DNA of 64,000 nucleotides from Cordylochernes scorpioides. Taxonomy: Eukaryota > Arthropoda > Arachnida > Pseudoscorpiones > Chernetidae. The notes under the pieces were generated by a model. The model ran no database searches. It saw nothing but the letters and a program-made list of their open reading frames with translations, and was not told the DNA's origin. The stretch spans positions 17,206,181 through 17,270,180 of the forward strand of contig CP092880.1 in NCBI GenBank assembly GCA_030710605.1, in the 5' to 3' direction. This document shows, one piece after another, positions 1 to 10,300 of the stretch. The number at the start of each line of letters is the position of its first letter. Position 1 is the stretch's first letter. The position numbers were made by a program, and so were the translations under genes.

Positions 1-665
1 GCGTAGAAGTCAGGCCTAGCAAAGAGGCTTAAAGTTAGAACAACTATTAATAAAATTACAGCCAATTTTATGATCGCGGAAATCATAAAAGTTGAGTTTA
101 ACGACCAGTATTTCCTGGGCAAGGCCGGTCATATCTTCCGCCAAAGAAATCAGCAAGGACCAATTAGAAGGTAACACCTAAGTAGGTCAACCAATAGCAA
201 ACGGCCACGTGACATATTCCTACCAATTAGGAAACAACACCTAAGTAGGTCAGCCAATAGAAAACGGCCACGTGACATCTTCCTACCAATTAGAAAGAAG
301 AAAGGTCTTGGTGTTAAATCGAGAACCTAGGATAGTTAGTCGGTCGACTCGCTTCCATCGGGACAACACCTATAGAGTTGCTCCTTCGCTCCCAACGAGG
401 TAACATCTGCTCTCGAGACCTCCCCGCTCATCCCATAGCTAAGTCAATCACCGCCATGTGATCAGATAATTAATAAGTCAAAACCCGCTCCGCCTTCTCT
501 CTAAGCTTTTCTTTCCTCCAAACCGGTTGCCTTTTATTTCAACCCATCAAGTGTTCTGGCTTATTTCCCTTGTGTGAAAACCTTTACCATTCAGACACCA
601 CGACTGCGCCACCACTTCAACAATCTTCAACCCCAAGAGTAAGGTTTCCCAGCATAGCATAATAC
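1..665. other. Flanking non-coding DNA outside the palindrome
   Basis: No convincing coding frame is visible. The stretch is less AT-rich than the rest and carries a 63-bp tandem repeat (160-297), then pyrimidine-rich sequence. Homology to the inverted right arm starts near 666, so this is either unrelated flank or an inserted element, possibly part of an LTR, cut by the window edge. I could not identify LTR ends. Confidence 0.5.
160..297. repeat. 63-bp tandem repeat, about 2.2 copies
   Basis: Units start at 160, 223 and 286, each beginning CCAATTAG. Each full unit holds a second CCAAT element and a GGCCACGTGAC box with a CACGTG E-box core. The first two units differ at a few positions. The CCAAT plus E-box pairing looks regulatory, but no gene start is visible downstream. 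Confidence 0.75.
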
Positions 666-785
666 CACATATATATATATAATTATATATTTTTTAAATA
701 GTACAACTGTGTACTTTTGCATGTATTAACAAGACCTCAATAAAATTATTATATTTTTCAAATTGTCTATACTAAAATTCTTCAT

Positions 786-998
786 TTACATCAAGCTCTT
801 TAAAATTATAGCCTTAAAGAGGTTTTTATTTTGTAATTCGGAAATGTTTAGTGTTTCTTCAAATGACGTCATCGACCAAGGAGGAATATTGTGGTCCCAT
901 AGTTCACAAGTAGTAACTTCTTGAAGAAAGAGGTTACCTTGTCGGCATTCATATTTCTTAAATATGAAACACTTCGGCCAGAAAAGGTTTATTTTCAC
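786..998 (-). pseudogene. LINE-like coding fragment, possible RT to RNase H linker
   Basis: A 70-codon frame contains a phrase ending NIPPWSMTSF followed by a NIS-L-K run. This recalls the linker between reverse transcriptase and RNase H in some LINEs, where an IPPW-type phrase precedes a lysine-rich stretch. Related frames lie at 18700-18860 on + in the right arm and 43180-43330 in copy 2. No catalytic motif is present, so the assignment is tentative. The fragment directly follows a hammerhead-like motif on the same strand. Confidence 0.35.
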
Positions 999-1031
999 GA
1001 CGTTTTGACAAAAATCTTTTGTCTTCGTCAG
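998..1031 (-). ncRNA. Hammerhead-ribozyme-like motif (family A)
   Basis: The minus strand reads CTGACGA, then a hairpin with GACAAAA pairing TTTTGTC across a short loop, then AAAACGTC. This resembles the hammerhead layout CUGANGA, stem II, GAAAC, but has one extra base before stem II and A instead of G in the GAA box, so activity is doubtful. Relatives lie at 18617, 19184, 20974, 43083 and 45537. Penelope-like retroelements are known to carry hammerhead motifs, but I see no Penelope reverse transcriptase here. Confidence 0.35.
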
Positions 1032-1149
1032 GAAAAATGAAGATAAAACATTTGGGGCAAGGCGTTATAAATGATTCTGGTTTTTATGGTTGAAATGTCA
1101 CTTATTTAAGAAGTAGAAGTTTGTTACAGAAGGTTAAACACATTCTGAG

Positions 1150-2160
1150 ACTTGGTATAGAAAAAGTAGCTTGCTCTATTTCGGTTATAAATTCTAAGGC
1201 TCTTCTGTCTCTCTGAATTTTGTCTAGAATTGTCTTCATATTACCCTACAATATGTTCATTATATATTATAATTCTCAATACGCTTTGAAACAAACTCGT
1301 GATTCAAATTTAAAAACCCAGCTTTTATACACAGATTTCGATACGATTTATGTTTGAAAATATATTTACTTGTTCTACATATATTACAGTGTCGTACTTT
1401 CTGTTTAAAAAAAAACAGATAATTGGAAAATAAAATCAGGCCAAATATAAGAACAATAAAAAAATTAAATGATATGGGATTCTCATGTCTTATTAGCTGT
1501 TCTGACTATTGTATCCTTCACAGGGAGATTCCTCAAATTATCAGGCGTGCTACCGACCAGGCTTTCCAACAATACCTACTAAGAATAGTGAATTCAAAAT
1601 TGTATTCGCACAATGAAAATCTACTCTCTTCTATAACATTAGAAAATTATAAAACGACATTTGAAAATATCCCGCATGTGTTTCTTTTGAACGAAAATTT
1701 GAAATTTGTTTTAAAGAGAAATAAAGATTATTTCTAACCTTAGGGATGAAGTATGAAAGAATGAATTGTGGAGAGTAAGGATAAACGGAAAATAAAAGTG
1801 TCCATGGATGGGAATCATTTATCATTTAGAGTTATCATTACTCTTCACAATTCAACCTTTCATACTTCATCCCTAAGGTTAGAAATAATCGTTATTTCTC
1901 CTTAAAATAAATTTCGATTTTTCGTTCAAAAGAAACCTTAGGGATATTTTCAAATGTCGTTCTACAATCATTATATTGTATAAGAAAATTATTTGATCTG
2001 AGATTTTCCATTACCAGTCAAAAGATGCATCGCACACATAAGAATACTCCTTTCACTGTTTAAAGAAAACTACTCTAAAATATATAGCTCAACTAACCAA
2101 ATATGTCCATTATGTAACCGACTCAGAACTGGAGTACCACATGATTTCTATTTTAGGTAA
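1150..2160 (+). pseudogene. LINE ORF2 C-terminal relic: RNase H and zinc-knuckle region
   Basis: Around 1240-1340 the translation resembles the RNase H core with an SQNALKQIRD-like phrase, where an active enzyme would have a DSQ motif. A tail at 1423-1650 contains HREIPQIIRRATDQ, matching ELPGIIRTTTDQ in the better-preserved LINE at 23875-24391. After a palindromic SINE insertion (1654-1962) the homology resumes at 1985-2160 with an IAHIRILLSLF-like segment and CPLCNRLRTGVPH, half of a CX2C..H..C knuckle. Frames are broken by stops and the insertion. The mirrored copy is on the minus strand at 17400-18440. Confidence 0.6.
1654..1962. repeat. Palindrome made of two SINE 3' regions
   Basis: Arms at about 1654-1793 and 1831-1962 are inverted copies of the SINE tail seen at 24640-24785. 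The spacer keeps a scrap of the tRNA-related sequence (TCCATGGATGGGAATC). The structure interrupts the LINE relic. The mirrored copy is at 17667-17981. Confidence 0.75.
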
Positions 2161-3090
2161 CTCTCAAAAACACCTTCTGGAGCAACCCATTGAAGAGGCT
2201 GAGAACTATTTCAGAAAATAAAAATATAGCAATAGAACTCTATAATTTCTAAAGATCAATTGTAAATAGATTCATACACAAAAGAGGTAGTGAGGAAAGT
2301 TTTAGAACAGATGTGTAAATAAATCCCTTTTCAAACAAAGGTTCACGTGCACATGGGGAAAGGCAGAAAAAAATTGATGCATTGTTTTGTTGTTGTATGA
2401 CGAATCCACACTGGGCAATGGGCCCTAATAAGTCTTTTTGTTGTTGTTGTTGTTGTGGTTTCAAGTTAAAAAGTGAAAAGGAATTTCTTTGAAATAAAAT
2501 GAGATCAAATCATCTTGCTCAGGAGACTCTGTTCTTTAGGACGACAGTTGCATTGACCCTGTACAAGTTTTAAAGAATGACTCAAGAAAAGAAACATTGA
2601 GAAATGAGGGTCGTAGGTAAATGGCTATGTAAATGAACGATCACTTGTAAATAACTAATATTTTCTAAGTAATTATGCACCTTGACGAACCCTGTATAGG
2701 GCATGGGTCCCCAATAAAAGGCTTGTTTTTGTATTTAGATCAATATATTTTTGTTAAAAATGTACTTCTCTTTTTTATATTGGTAAATAAAAAGTAATTT
2801 AAATAATTATTCAAAAGAGAGAGCCACAAGGCACTATTAGATATTTTTAGAGCAGATCACGCAGGTCATTGAATAACCCAAAACATTTTCTCAAATAAGA
2901 TCCAATAAATGCATTATTGACCTTATAGCGTAATCCTCCAACACACACACCACCAAAAATTTAATTTAGAATAAAGATAACCAGTAAATAGGTAGGCTAT
3001 TTTGTTATTAGTTTCAAAATTATTGGTTAAATAATGCGGAAGAAAATCCAATTAAAATATGAAACGGATCCACGATTAACAAAGCAAGTA
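2160..3090. other. Non-coding LINE 3' UTR-like DNA with two LINE tails
   Basis: No coding frame. Two related LINE 3' ends lie on the + strand. One at about 2399-2460 has GGGC...GCCC, CTAATAA and a GTT run. One at 2683-2740 has a similar stem, CCAATAAAAGGC and a T/G-rich tail. The remainder is AT-rich and matches the right arm in inverted orientation. Confidence 0.55.
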
Positions 3091-4284
3091 TTTATTTTTT
3101 ATGCTTATGAGGTGATACAGCAACATCTTTACAATTAGAGAGGAGACAAAATGAACCAAATCTAGAAAAAAGAAGTGAGGACATATCGGTCATTAAAGTC
3201 TGAGAGGCAAGGCCTTCAGCCAGTTCAGGGCTTCCGGGGTGACAGAGTGGAGATTGGAGATTCCTCCATTGAATTTGTACAGCGGGCAGTCGTCTAGTAT
3301 ATGGGACATTGATTGTGGGACGTTGCAGGCACAATTTGGATCTTTGGTGTAGCCCCATAACTTCATCAGCTCTGCACACCTTCCCTGTCCTGTCCTAAAG
3401 CGGTTTAGAAGCACCCATTCTCGTCGAGGGAGGGAAAAACCTGGGATCTTGACACTTGGGCTTGTGATGAGGTTCTTGTTTGGGATATCGGAGCTGATCC
3501 AGGAATTTGTCCATGCTTCTGAGATATTAAAATTTTGGGAGAGAAGTTGGTTTCCTCTGGACCATATCGGCTTCCTTGATTTTAGTCGATGTTTTGGGGG
3601 AGACTGTAGGATTGGGTTAATTTCGAGGTCGGGCGAGTCCAAGAGTTTTTGGTACATTTTCTTGGTGGCTTCCTTTCTGCGTAGCTCAGGCGGAGAGATG
3701 TGAGCAAGAACTGGAAGCCAGTCGATTCTTGTAGGTTGGCAAACTCCTGTTATAATTCGTAAGGTAGAATTTAGTTGTGTGTCTATTAGCTTCGTGTGGC
3801 AGCTCCCCTCCCAGACTGGAGCACAATACTCAGCCGTGGAGAAGATCAATGCCAAGGCAGAAGTACGCAGGGTGTTGGCATCACTGCCCCAGGAAGAGCC
3901 GGCCAGCTTATGGAGGATATTGTTACGTGATGATAGTTTCCCCTTTAACTTGGTGAGATGAGTTTTAAAGGTGAGAGTGCGGTCAAGATGAATGCCTAGG
4001 TATTTGGGATGTTCGCTATGAGTTATCTGAGAGTTATTGATAAATAGTTTGAGTTTTCTTTCAGCTCTGTGATTGTTAAGATGGAAACAGCAATGTACAG
4101 ATTTTGCAGGATTAAGTCTCAGAGACCAGTTTTCAAAGTAATTATGTAGAGTTTCAAGATCTTTATTCAGTTGAATTTCCAGTTCCTCGAAAGTCTTTGC
4201 TTGGGCTAGAATGGCTGTATCATCTGCGTAAATAAATTTCTTTGAAGTTGTTTGGGGAATATCATGGGTGTACCAGTTATACCA
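3091..4284 (-). mobile_element. 5'-truncated LINE present only in the left arm
   Basis: Aligning the two palindrome arms shows about 1.19 kb present here and absent at the matching right-arm site near 16535. On the minus strand it begins inside the reverse-transcriptase domain and ends with an A-rich tail (AAAAAATAAATA). No clear target-site duplication is seen. 5' truncation is typical of target-primed reverse transcription. It inserted after the arms formed, or was lost from the right arm. Confidence 0.8.
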
Positions 4285-4311
4285 ATTAATTGTACAAGTG
4301 TGGTATGCCAT
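3193..4311 (-). pseudogene. Non-LTR retrotransposon reverse transcriptase, C-terminal part
   Basis: A 372-codon frame. Its first nine or so residues come from flanking DNA, so the annotated start is not biological. LINE homology begins near residue 14. The catalytic YADD box is at residues 28-31, followed by a thumb region with HPKYLGIHLD and a C-terminal CACNVPQSMSHILDDCP, a CXC...H...C knuckle typical of Jockey-like ORF2 ends. The fingers, the first palm aspartate and the endonuclease are missing. The remaining frame has no internal stop, suggesting a fairly recent insertion. The protein would not be active alone. Confidence 0.85.
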
Positions 4312-4329
4312 TCTGTTCGGAATAATCAG

Positions 4330-7300
4330 CCCACCCCTCCTACCTGAAAAACCACCCTGCCCCCCCCCTCCCTCCTAATTGAATGACCGCCTTGCCACCC
4401 CCCACCTAAATAAATAATCGCCCCCCTCCCTCCTAGCTGAATAACCGCCTTGCCACCCCCCTCCTAACTAAATAATCGCCCCCCTTCCTCTTAACTAAAT
4501 ATTCGCCCCCTTACTCCTAACTAAATAATAGCCCCCTTCCCTTCCTCCTAACTAAATAATCGCCCCCCTCCCTCCTATCTGAATAAGGGCCCCCATCCCT
4601 TCTAACTAAAAAATGACCCCCTCCCTTCTAACTGAATAATCGCCCCCACCCTCCTATCTAAATAATCGCCCCCCTCCCTCCTATCTAAATAGTGGCCCCC
4701 CTCCCTCCTATCTAAATAGTGGCCCCCTCCCTCTTAACTAAATAGTGGCCCCCCTCCCTCCTATCTAAATAGTGGCCCCGCTCCCTCCTATCTAAATAGT
4801 GGCCCCCCTCCCTCATATCTAAATAGTGACCCCCTCCCTCCTATCTAAATAGTGGCCCCCCTCCCTCCTAACTAAATAGTGGCCCCCCTATCTCCTAAGT
4901 AAATAGTGGCCCCCTCCCTCCTAACTAAATAGTGGCCCCCCTCCCTCCTATCTAAATAGTGGCCCCCCTCCCGCCTAACTAAATAGTGGCCCCCCTCCCT
5001 CCTAAGTAAATAGTGGCCCCCCTCCCTCCTAACTAAATAGTGGCCCCCCTCCCTCTTAACTAAATAGTGGCCCCCCTCCCTCCTAACTAAATAGTGGCCC
5101 CCCTCCCTCTTACCTAAATAGTGGCCCCCCTCCCTCCTAACTAAATAGTGGCCCCATCCCTCCTATCTAAATAGTGGCCCCCTCCCTCCTAAGTAAATAG
5201 TGGCCCCCTCCCTCCTAACTAAATAGTGGCCCATCTCCCTCCTATCTAAATAATCGCCCCCCTCCCTCCTATCTAAATAGTGGCCCCCTCCCTCTTAACT
5301 ATATAGTGGCCCCCTCCCTCCTATCTAAATAGTGGCCCCGCTCCCTCCTATCTAAATAGTGGCCCCCTCCCTCATATCTAAATAGTGGCCCCCCTCCCTC
5401 CTAACTAAATAGTGGCCCCCCTCCCTCCTAAGTAAATAGTGGCCCCCCTCCCTCCTAACTAAATAGTGGCCCCCTTCCCTCCTAACTGAATAATGGCCCC
5501 CCCTCCCTCCTAAGTAGATAGTGGCCCCCTCCCTCCTAACTAAATAGTGGCCCCCTCCCTCCTAAGTAAATAGTGGCCCACCTCCCTCCTAACTAAATAG
5601 TGGCCCCCCTTCCTCTTAACTAAATAGTGGCCCCCTCCCTCCTAAGTAAATAGTGGCCCCCCTCCCTCCAAACTAAATAGTGGCCCCCCTCCCTCCTATC
5701 TAAATAGTGGCCCCCCCTCCCTCCTATCTAAATAGTGGCCCCCCTCCCTCTTAACTAAATAGTGGCCCCCCTCCCTCCTATCTGAATAGTGGCCCCCCTC
5801 CCTCCTAAGTAAATAGTGGCCCCCCTCCCTCCTAAGTAAATAGTGGCCCCCTCCCTCCTAACTAAATAGTGGCCCTCCTGCCTCCTAAGTAAATAGTGGC
5901 CCCCCTCCCTCCTAACTAAATAGTGGCCTCCCTCCCCCCTATATAAATAGTGGCCCCCCTCCCTCCTAACTAAATAGTGGCCCCCCTCCCTCCTATCTAA
6001 ATAGTGGCCCCTCTTCCTTCTAACTAAATAGTCGCCTCCATCCCTCCTAAGTAAATAGTGGCCCCCGCCCTCCTAACTAAATAGTGGCCCCCCTCGCTCC
6101 TAAGTAAATAGTGGCCCCCCTCCCTCCTAACTAAATAGTAGCCCCCTCCCTCCTATCTAAATAGTGGCCCCCCCCTTCCCTCCTAACTAAATAGTGGCCC
6201 CCCTGCCTCCTAAGTGAATAGTGGCCCCCCTCCCTTCTAAGTGAATAGTGCCCCCCTCCCTCCTAACTAAATAGTGGCCCCCCTCCCTCCTAAGTAAATA
6301 GTGGCTCCCCTTCCTCCTAACTAAATAGTGGCCCCCCTCCCTCCTAACTAAATAGTGGCCCCCCTCCCTCCTAAGTAAATAAGGGGTACCCTCCCTCCTA
6401 ACTAAATAGTGGCCCCCCTCCCTCCTAACTAAATAGTGGCCCCCCTCCCTCCCAACTAAATAGTGGCCCCCCCTCCCTCCTATATAAATAGTGGCCCCCC
6501 TCCCTCCTAACTAAATAGTGGCCCCCTCCCTCCTAAGTAAATAGTGGGCCCCTCCCTCCCATCTAAATAGTGGCCCCCCTGCCTCCTAAGTAAATAGTGG
6601 CCCCTCCCTCCCAACTAAATAGTGCCCCCCTCCCTCCTATCTAAATAATCGCCCCCCTCCCTCCTATCTAAATAGTGGCCCCCCTCCCTCCTATCTAAAT
6701 AGTGGCCCCCCTCCCTCCTATCTAAATAGTGGCCCCCCTCCCTCCTAAGTAAATAGTGGCCCCTCCCTCCTATATAAATAGTGGCCCCCTCCCTCCTATA
6801 TAAATAGTGGCCCCCCTTCCTCCTAAATAAATAGTGGCCCCCTGCCTCCTAAGTAAATAGTGGCCCCTCCCTCCCAACTAAATAGTGTCACCCCTCCCTC
6901 CTATCTAAATAATCGCCCCCCCTCCCTCCTAAGTAAATAGTGGCCCCCCTCCATCCTAGCTAAATAGTGGGCCCCCTTCCTCCTAACTAAATAGTGGCCC
7001 CCCTCCCTCCTAAGTAAATAGTGGCCCCCTCCTACCTAAGTAAATAGTGGCCCCCTCCCTCCTATATAAATAGTGGCCCCCCTCCCTCCTAACTAAATAG
7101 TGGCTTCCCTCCCTCCTAAGTAAATAGTGGCCCCCACCCTCCTAACTAAATAGTGGCCCCCCTGCCTCCTAAGTAAATAGTGGCCCCCCTCCCTCCTAAG
7201 TAAATAGTGGCCCCCCTCCCTCCTAAGTAAATAGTGGCCCCCTTCCTCTTAACTAAATAGTGGCCCCCTCCCTCTTATATAAATAGTGGCCCCCCTTCCT

Positions 7301-10300
7301 CATAACTAAATAGTGTGGCCCCCCTCCCTCCTATCTAAATAGTGGCCCCCCTCCCTCCTATAAAAATAGTGTGGCCCCCTCCCTCCTAACTAAATAGTGG
7401 CCCCCTCCCTCCTAAGTAAATAGTGGCCCCCCTCCCTCCTATATAAATAGTGGCCCTCCTCCCTCCTAAGTAAATAGTGGCCCCCCTCCCTCCTAAGTAA
7501 ATAGTGGCCCCCCTCCCTCCTATATAAATAGTGGCCCCCCTCCCTCTTAACTAAATAGTGGCCCCCTCCCTCCTATATAAATAGTGGCCCCCCTTCCTCC
7601 TAACTAAATAGTGCCCCCCCCCTCCTAAGTAAATAGTGGCCCCCCCTCCCTCCTAAGTAAATAGTGGCCCCCCTTCCTCCTAACTAAATAGTGGCCCCCC
7701 TCCCTCCTATCTAAATAGTGGCCCTCCTCCCTCCTAAGTAAATAGTGTGGCCCCCCTCTCTCTTAACTAAATAGTGGCCCCCTCCCTCCTAAGTAAATAG
7801 TGGCCCCCCTCCCTCCTATATAAATAGTGGCCCTCCTCCCTCCTAAGTAAATAGTGGCCCCCTCTCCTAAGTAAATAGTGGCCTCCTCCCTCCTAAGTAA
7901 ATACTGGCCCCCCTCCCTCCTATCTAAATAGTGGCCCCCCTCCCTCCTATATAAATAGTGGCCCCCCTTCCTCCTAACTAAATAGTGGCCCCCCTCCCTC
8001 CTAAGTAAATAGTGGCCCCCTCCCTCCTAAGTAAATAGTGGCCCTCTCCCTCCTAACTAAATAGTGGCCTCCCTCCCTCCTATATAAATAGTGGCCCCCC
8101 TTCCTCCTAACTAAATAGTGGCCCCCCTCCCTCCTATCTAAATAGTGGCCCCCCTCCCTCCTACATAAATAGTGGCCCCCCTTCCTCCTAACTAAATAGT
8201 GGCCCCCCTCCCTCCTATCTAAATAGTGGCCCCCCTCCCTCCTATCTAAATAGTGGCCCCCCTCCCTCCTATATAAATAGTGGCCCCCCTCCCTCCTAAG
8301 TAAATAGTGGCCCTCTCCCTCCTATCTAAATAGTGGCCCCCCTCCCTCCTATATAAATAGTGGCCCCCCTTCCTCCTAATTAAATAGTGGCATCCCTCCC
8401 TCCTATCTAAATAGTGGCCCCCCTCCCTCCTATATAAATAGTGTGGCCCCTCCCTCTTAACTAAATAGTGGCCCCCTCCCTCCTAAGTAAATAGTGGCCC
8501 CCCTCCCTCCTATATAAATAGTGGCCCTCCTCCCTCCTAAGTAAATAGTGGCCCCCCTCCCTCCTAAGTAAATAGTGGCCCCCCTGCCTCCTAAGTAAAT
8601 AGTGGCCCCCCTCCCTCCTAACTAAATAGTGGCCCCCCTTCCTCCTAACTAAATAGTGGCCCCCCTTCCTCTTAACTAAATAGTGGCCCCTCTCCCTCCT
8701 AACTAAATAGTGGCCCCCCTCCCTCCTAACTAAATAGTGGCCCCCCTCCCTCCTATATAAATAGTGGCCCCCCTTCCTCCTAACTAAATAGTGGCCCCCC
8801 CTCCCTCCTAAGTAAATAGTGGCCCCCTCCCTCCTATCTAAATAGTGGCCCTCCTCCCTCCTATATAAATAGTGGCCCCCCTTCCTCCTAACTAAATAGT
8901 GGCCCCCCCTCCCTCCTAAGTAAATAGTGTCCCCCCTTCCTCCTAACTAAATAGTGGCCCCCCTTCCTCCTAACTAAATAGTGGCCCCCCTCCCTCCTAC
9001 GTAAATAGTGGCCCCTCCTCCCTCCTAACTAAATAGTGGCTCCCCTTTCCTCCTAACTAAATAGTGGCCCCCCTCTCTCCTAACTAAATAGTGGCCCCCC
9101 TCCCTCCTAACTAAATAGTGGCCCCCCTTCCCCTTAACTAAATAGTGGCCCCCCTCCCTCCTAAGTAAATAGTGGCCCCCTCCCTCTTAACTAAATAGTG
9201 GCCCCCCTCCCTCCTATATAAATAGTGGCCCCCCTTCCTCCTAACTAAATAGTGGCCCCCCTCCCTCCTATCTAAATAGTGGCCCCCCCTCCCTCCTACA
9301 TAAATAGTGGCCCCCCTTCCTCCTAACTAAATAGTGGCCCCCCTCCCTCCTATCTAAATAGTGGCCCCCCTCCCTCCTATCTAAATAGTGGCCCCCCTCC
9401 CTCCTATATAAATAGTGGCCCCCCTCCCTCCTAAGTAAATAGTGGCCCTCTCCCTCCTATCTAAATAGTGGCTCCCCTCCCTCCTATATAAATAGTGGCC
9501 CCCCTTCCTCCTAACTAAATAGTGGCCCCCTCCCTCCTAAGTAAATAGTGGCCCCCTCCCTCCTAAGTAAATAGTGGCTCCCCTCCCTCCTATATAAATA
9601 GTGGCCCCCCTTCCTCCTAACCAAATAGTGGCCCCCTCCCTCCTAAGTAAATAGTGGCCCCCTCCCTCCTAAGTAAATAGTGGCCCCCCCTCCCTCCTAT
9701 ATAAATAGTGGCCCCCTTCCCTCCTAACTAAATAGTGGCCCCCCTTCCTCTTAACTAAATAGTGGCCCCCCTCCCTCCTATATAAATAGTGTGGCCCCCC
9801 TCCCTCCTATATAAATAGTGTGGCCCCCCTCCCTCCTAAGTAAATAGTGGCCTCCTCCCTCCTAACTAAATAGTGGCCCCCTGCCTCCTAAGTAAATAGT
9901 GGCCCCTCCCTCCTAAGTAAATAGTGGCATCCTCTCTCCTAACTAAATAGTGGCCCCCTCCCTTCTAAGTAAATAGTGGCCCCCCTCCCTCCTATATAAA
10001 TAGTGACCCCCTTCCTCTTAACTAAATAGTGGCCCCCCTCCCTCCTATATAAATAGTGGCCTCCCTTCCTCCTAACTAAATAGTGGCCCCCCCTCCCTCC
10101 TAAGTAAATAGTGGCCCCCTCCCTCCTATATAAATAGTGGCCCCCCTTCCTCCTAACTAAATAGTGGCCCGCCTCCCTCCTAAGTAAATAGTGGCCCCCT
10201 CCCTCCTATATAAATAGTGGCCCCCCTTCCTCCTAACTAAATAGTGGCCCCCCTCCCTCCTAAGTAAATAGTGGCCCCCCTCCCTCCTATATAAATAGTG

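Larger units (their letters stand above)
666..4330. repeat. Left arm of a large imperfect palindrome
   Basis: Read as reverse complement, this segment matches 16490-18965 through LINE remains, a palindromic SINE, two LINE 3' tails and the satellite edge, at roughly 90 percent identity by eye. The left arm is longer because it holds a LINE (3091-4284) that the right arm lacks. Homology stops near 666, just after the AT-rich run. Confidence 0.85.

Noticed and set aside
600..665. Possible 3' end of an LTR
   Set aside because: A CA dinucleotide near 657 fits, but no TG start, target duplication, or primer-binding site could be found.
2249..2464. Minus-strand frame with a Q-run
   Set aside because: The glutamines come from the GTT/CAA tail of a LINE 3' end.
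3449..3961. Plus-strand frames inside the LINE
   Set aside because: They are antisense to the reverse-transcriptase frame with the YADD box.
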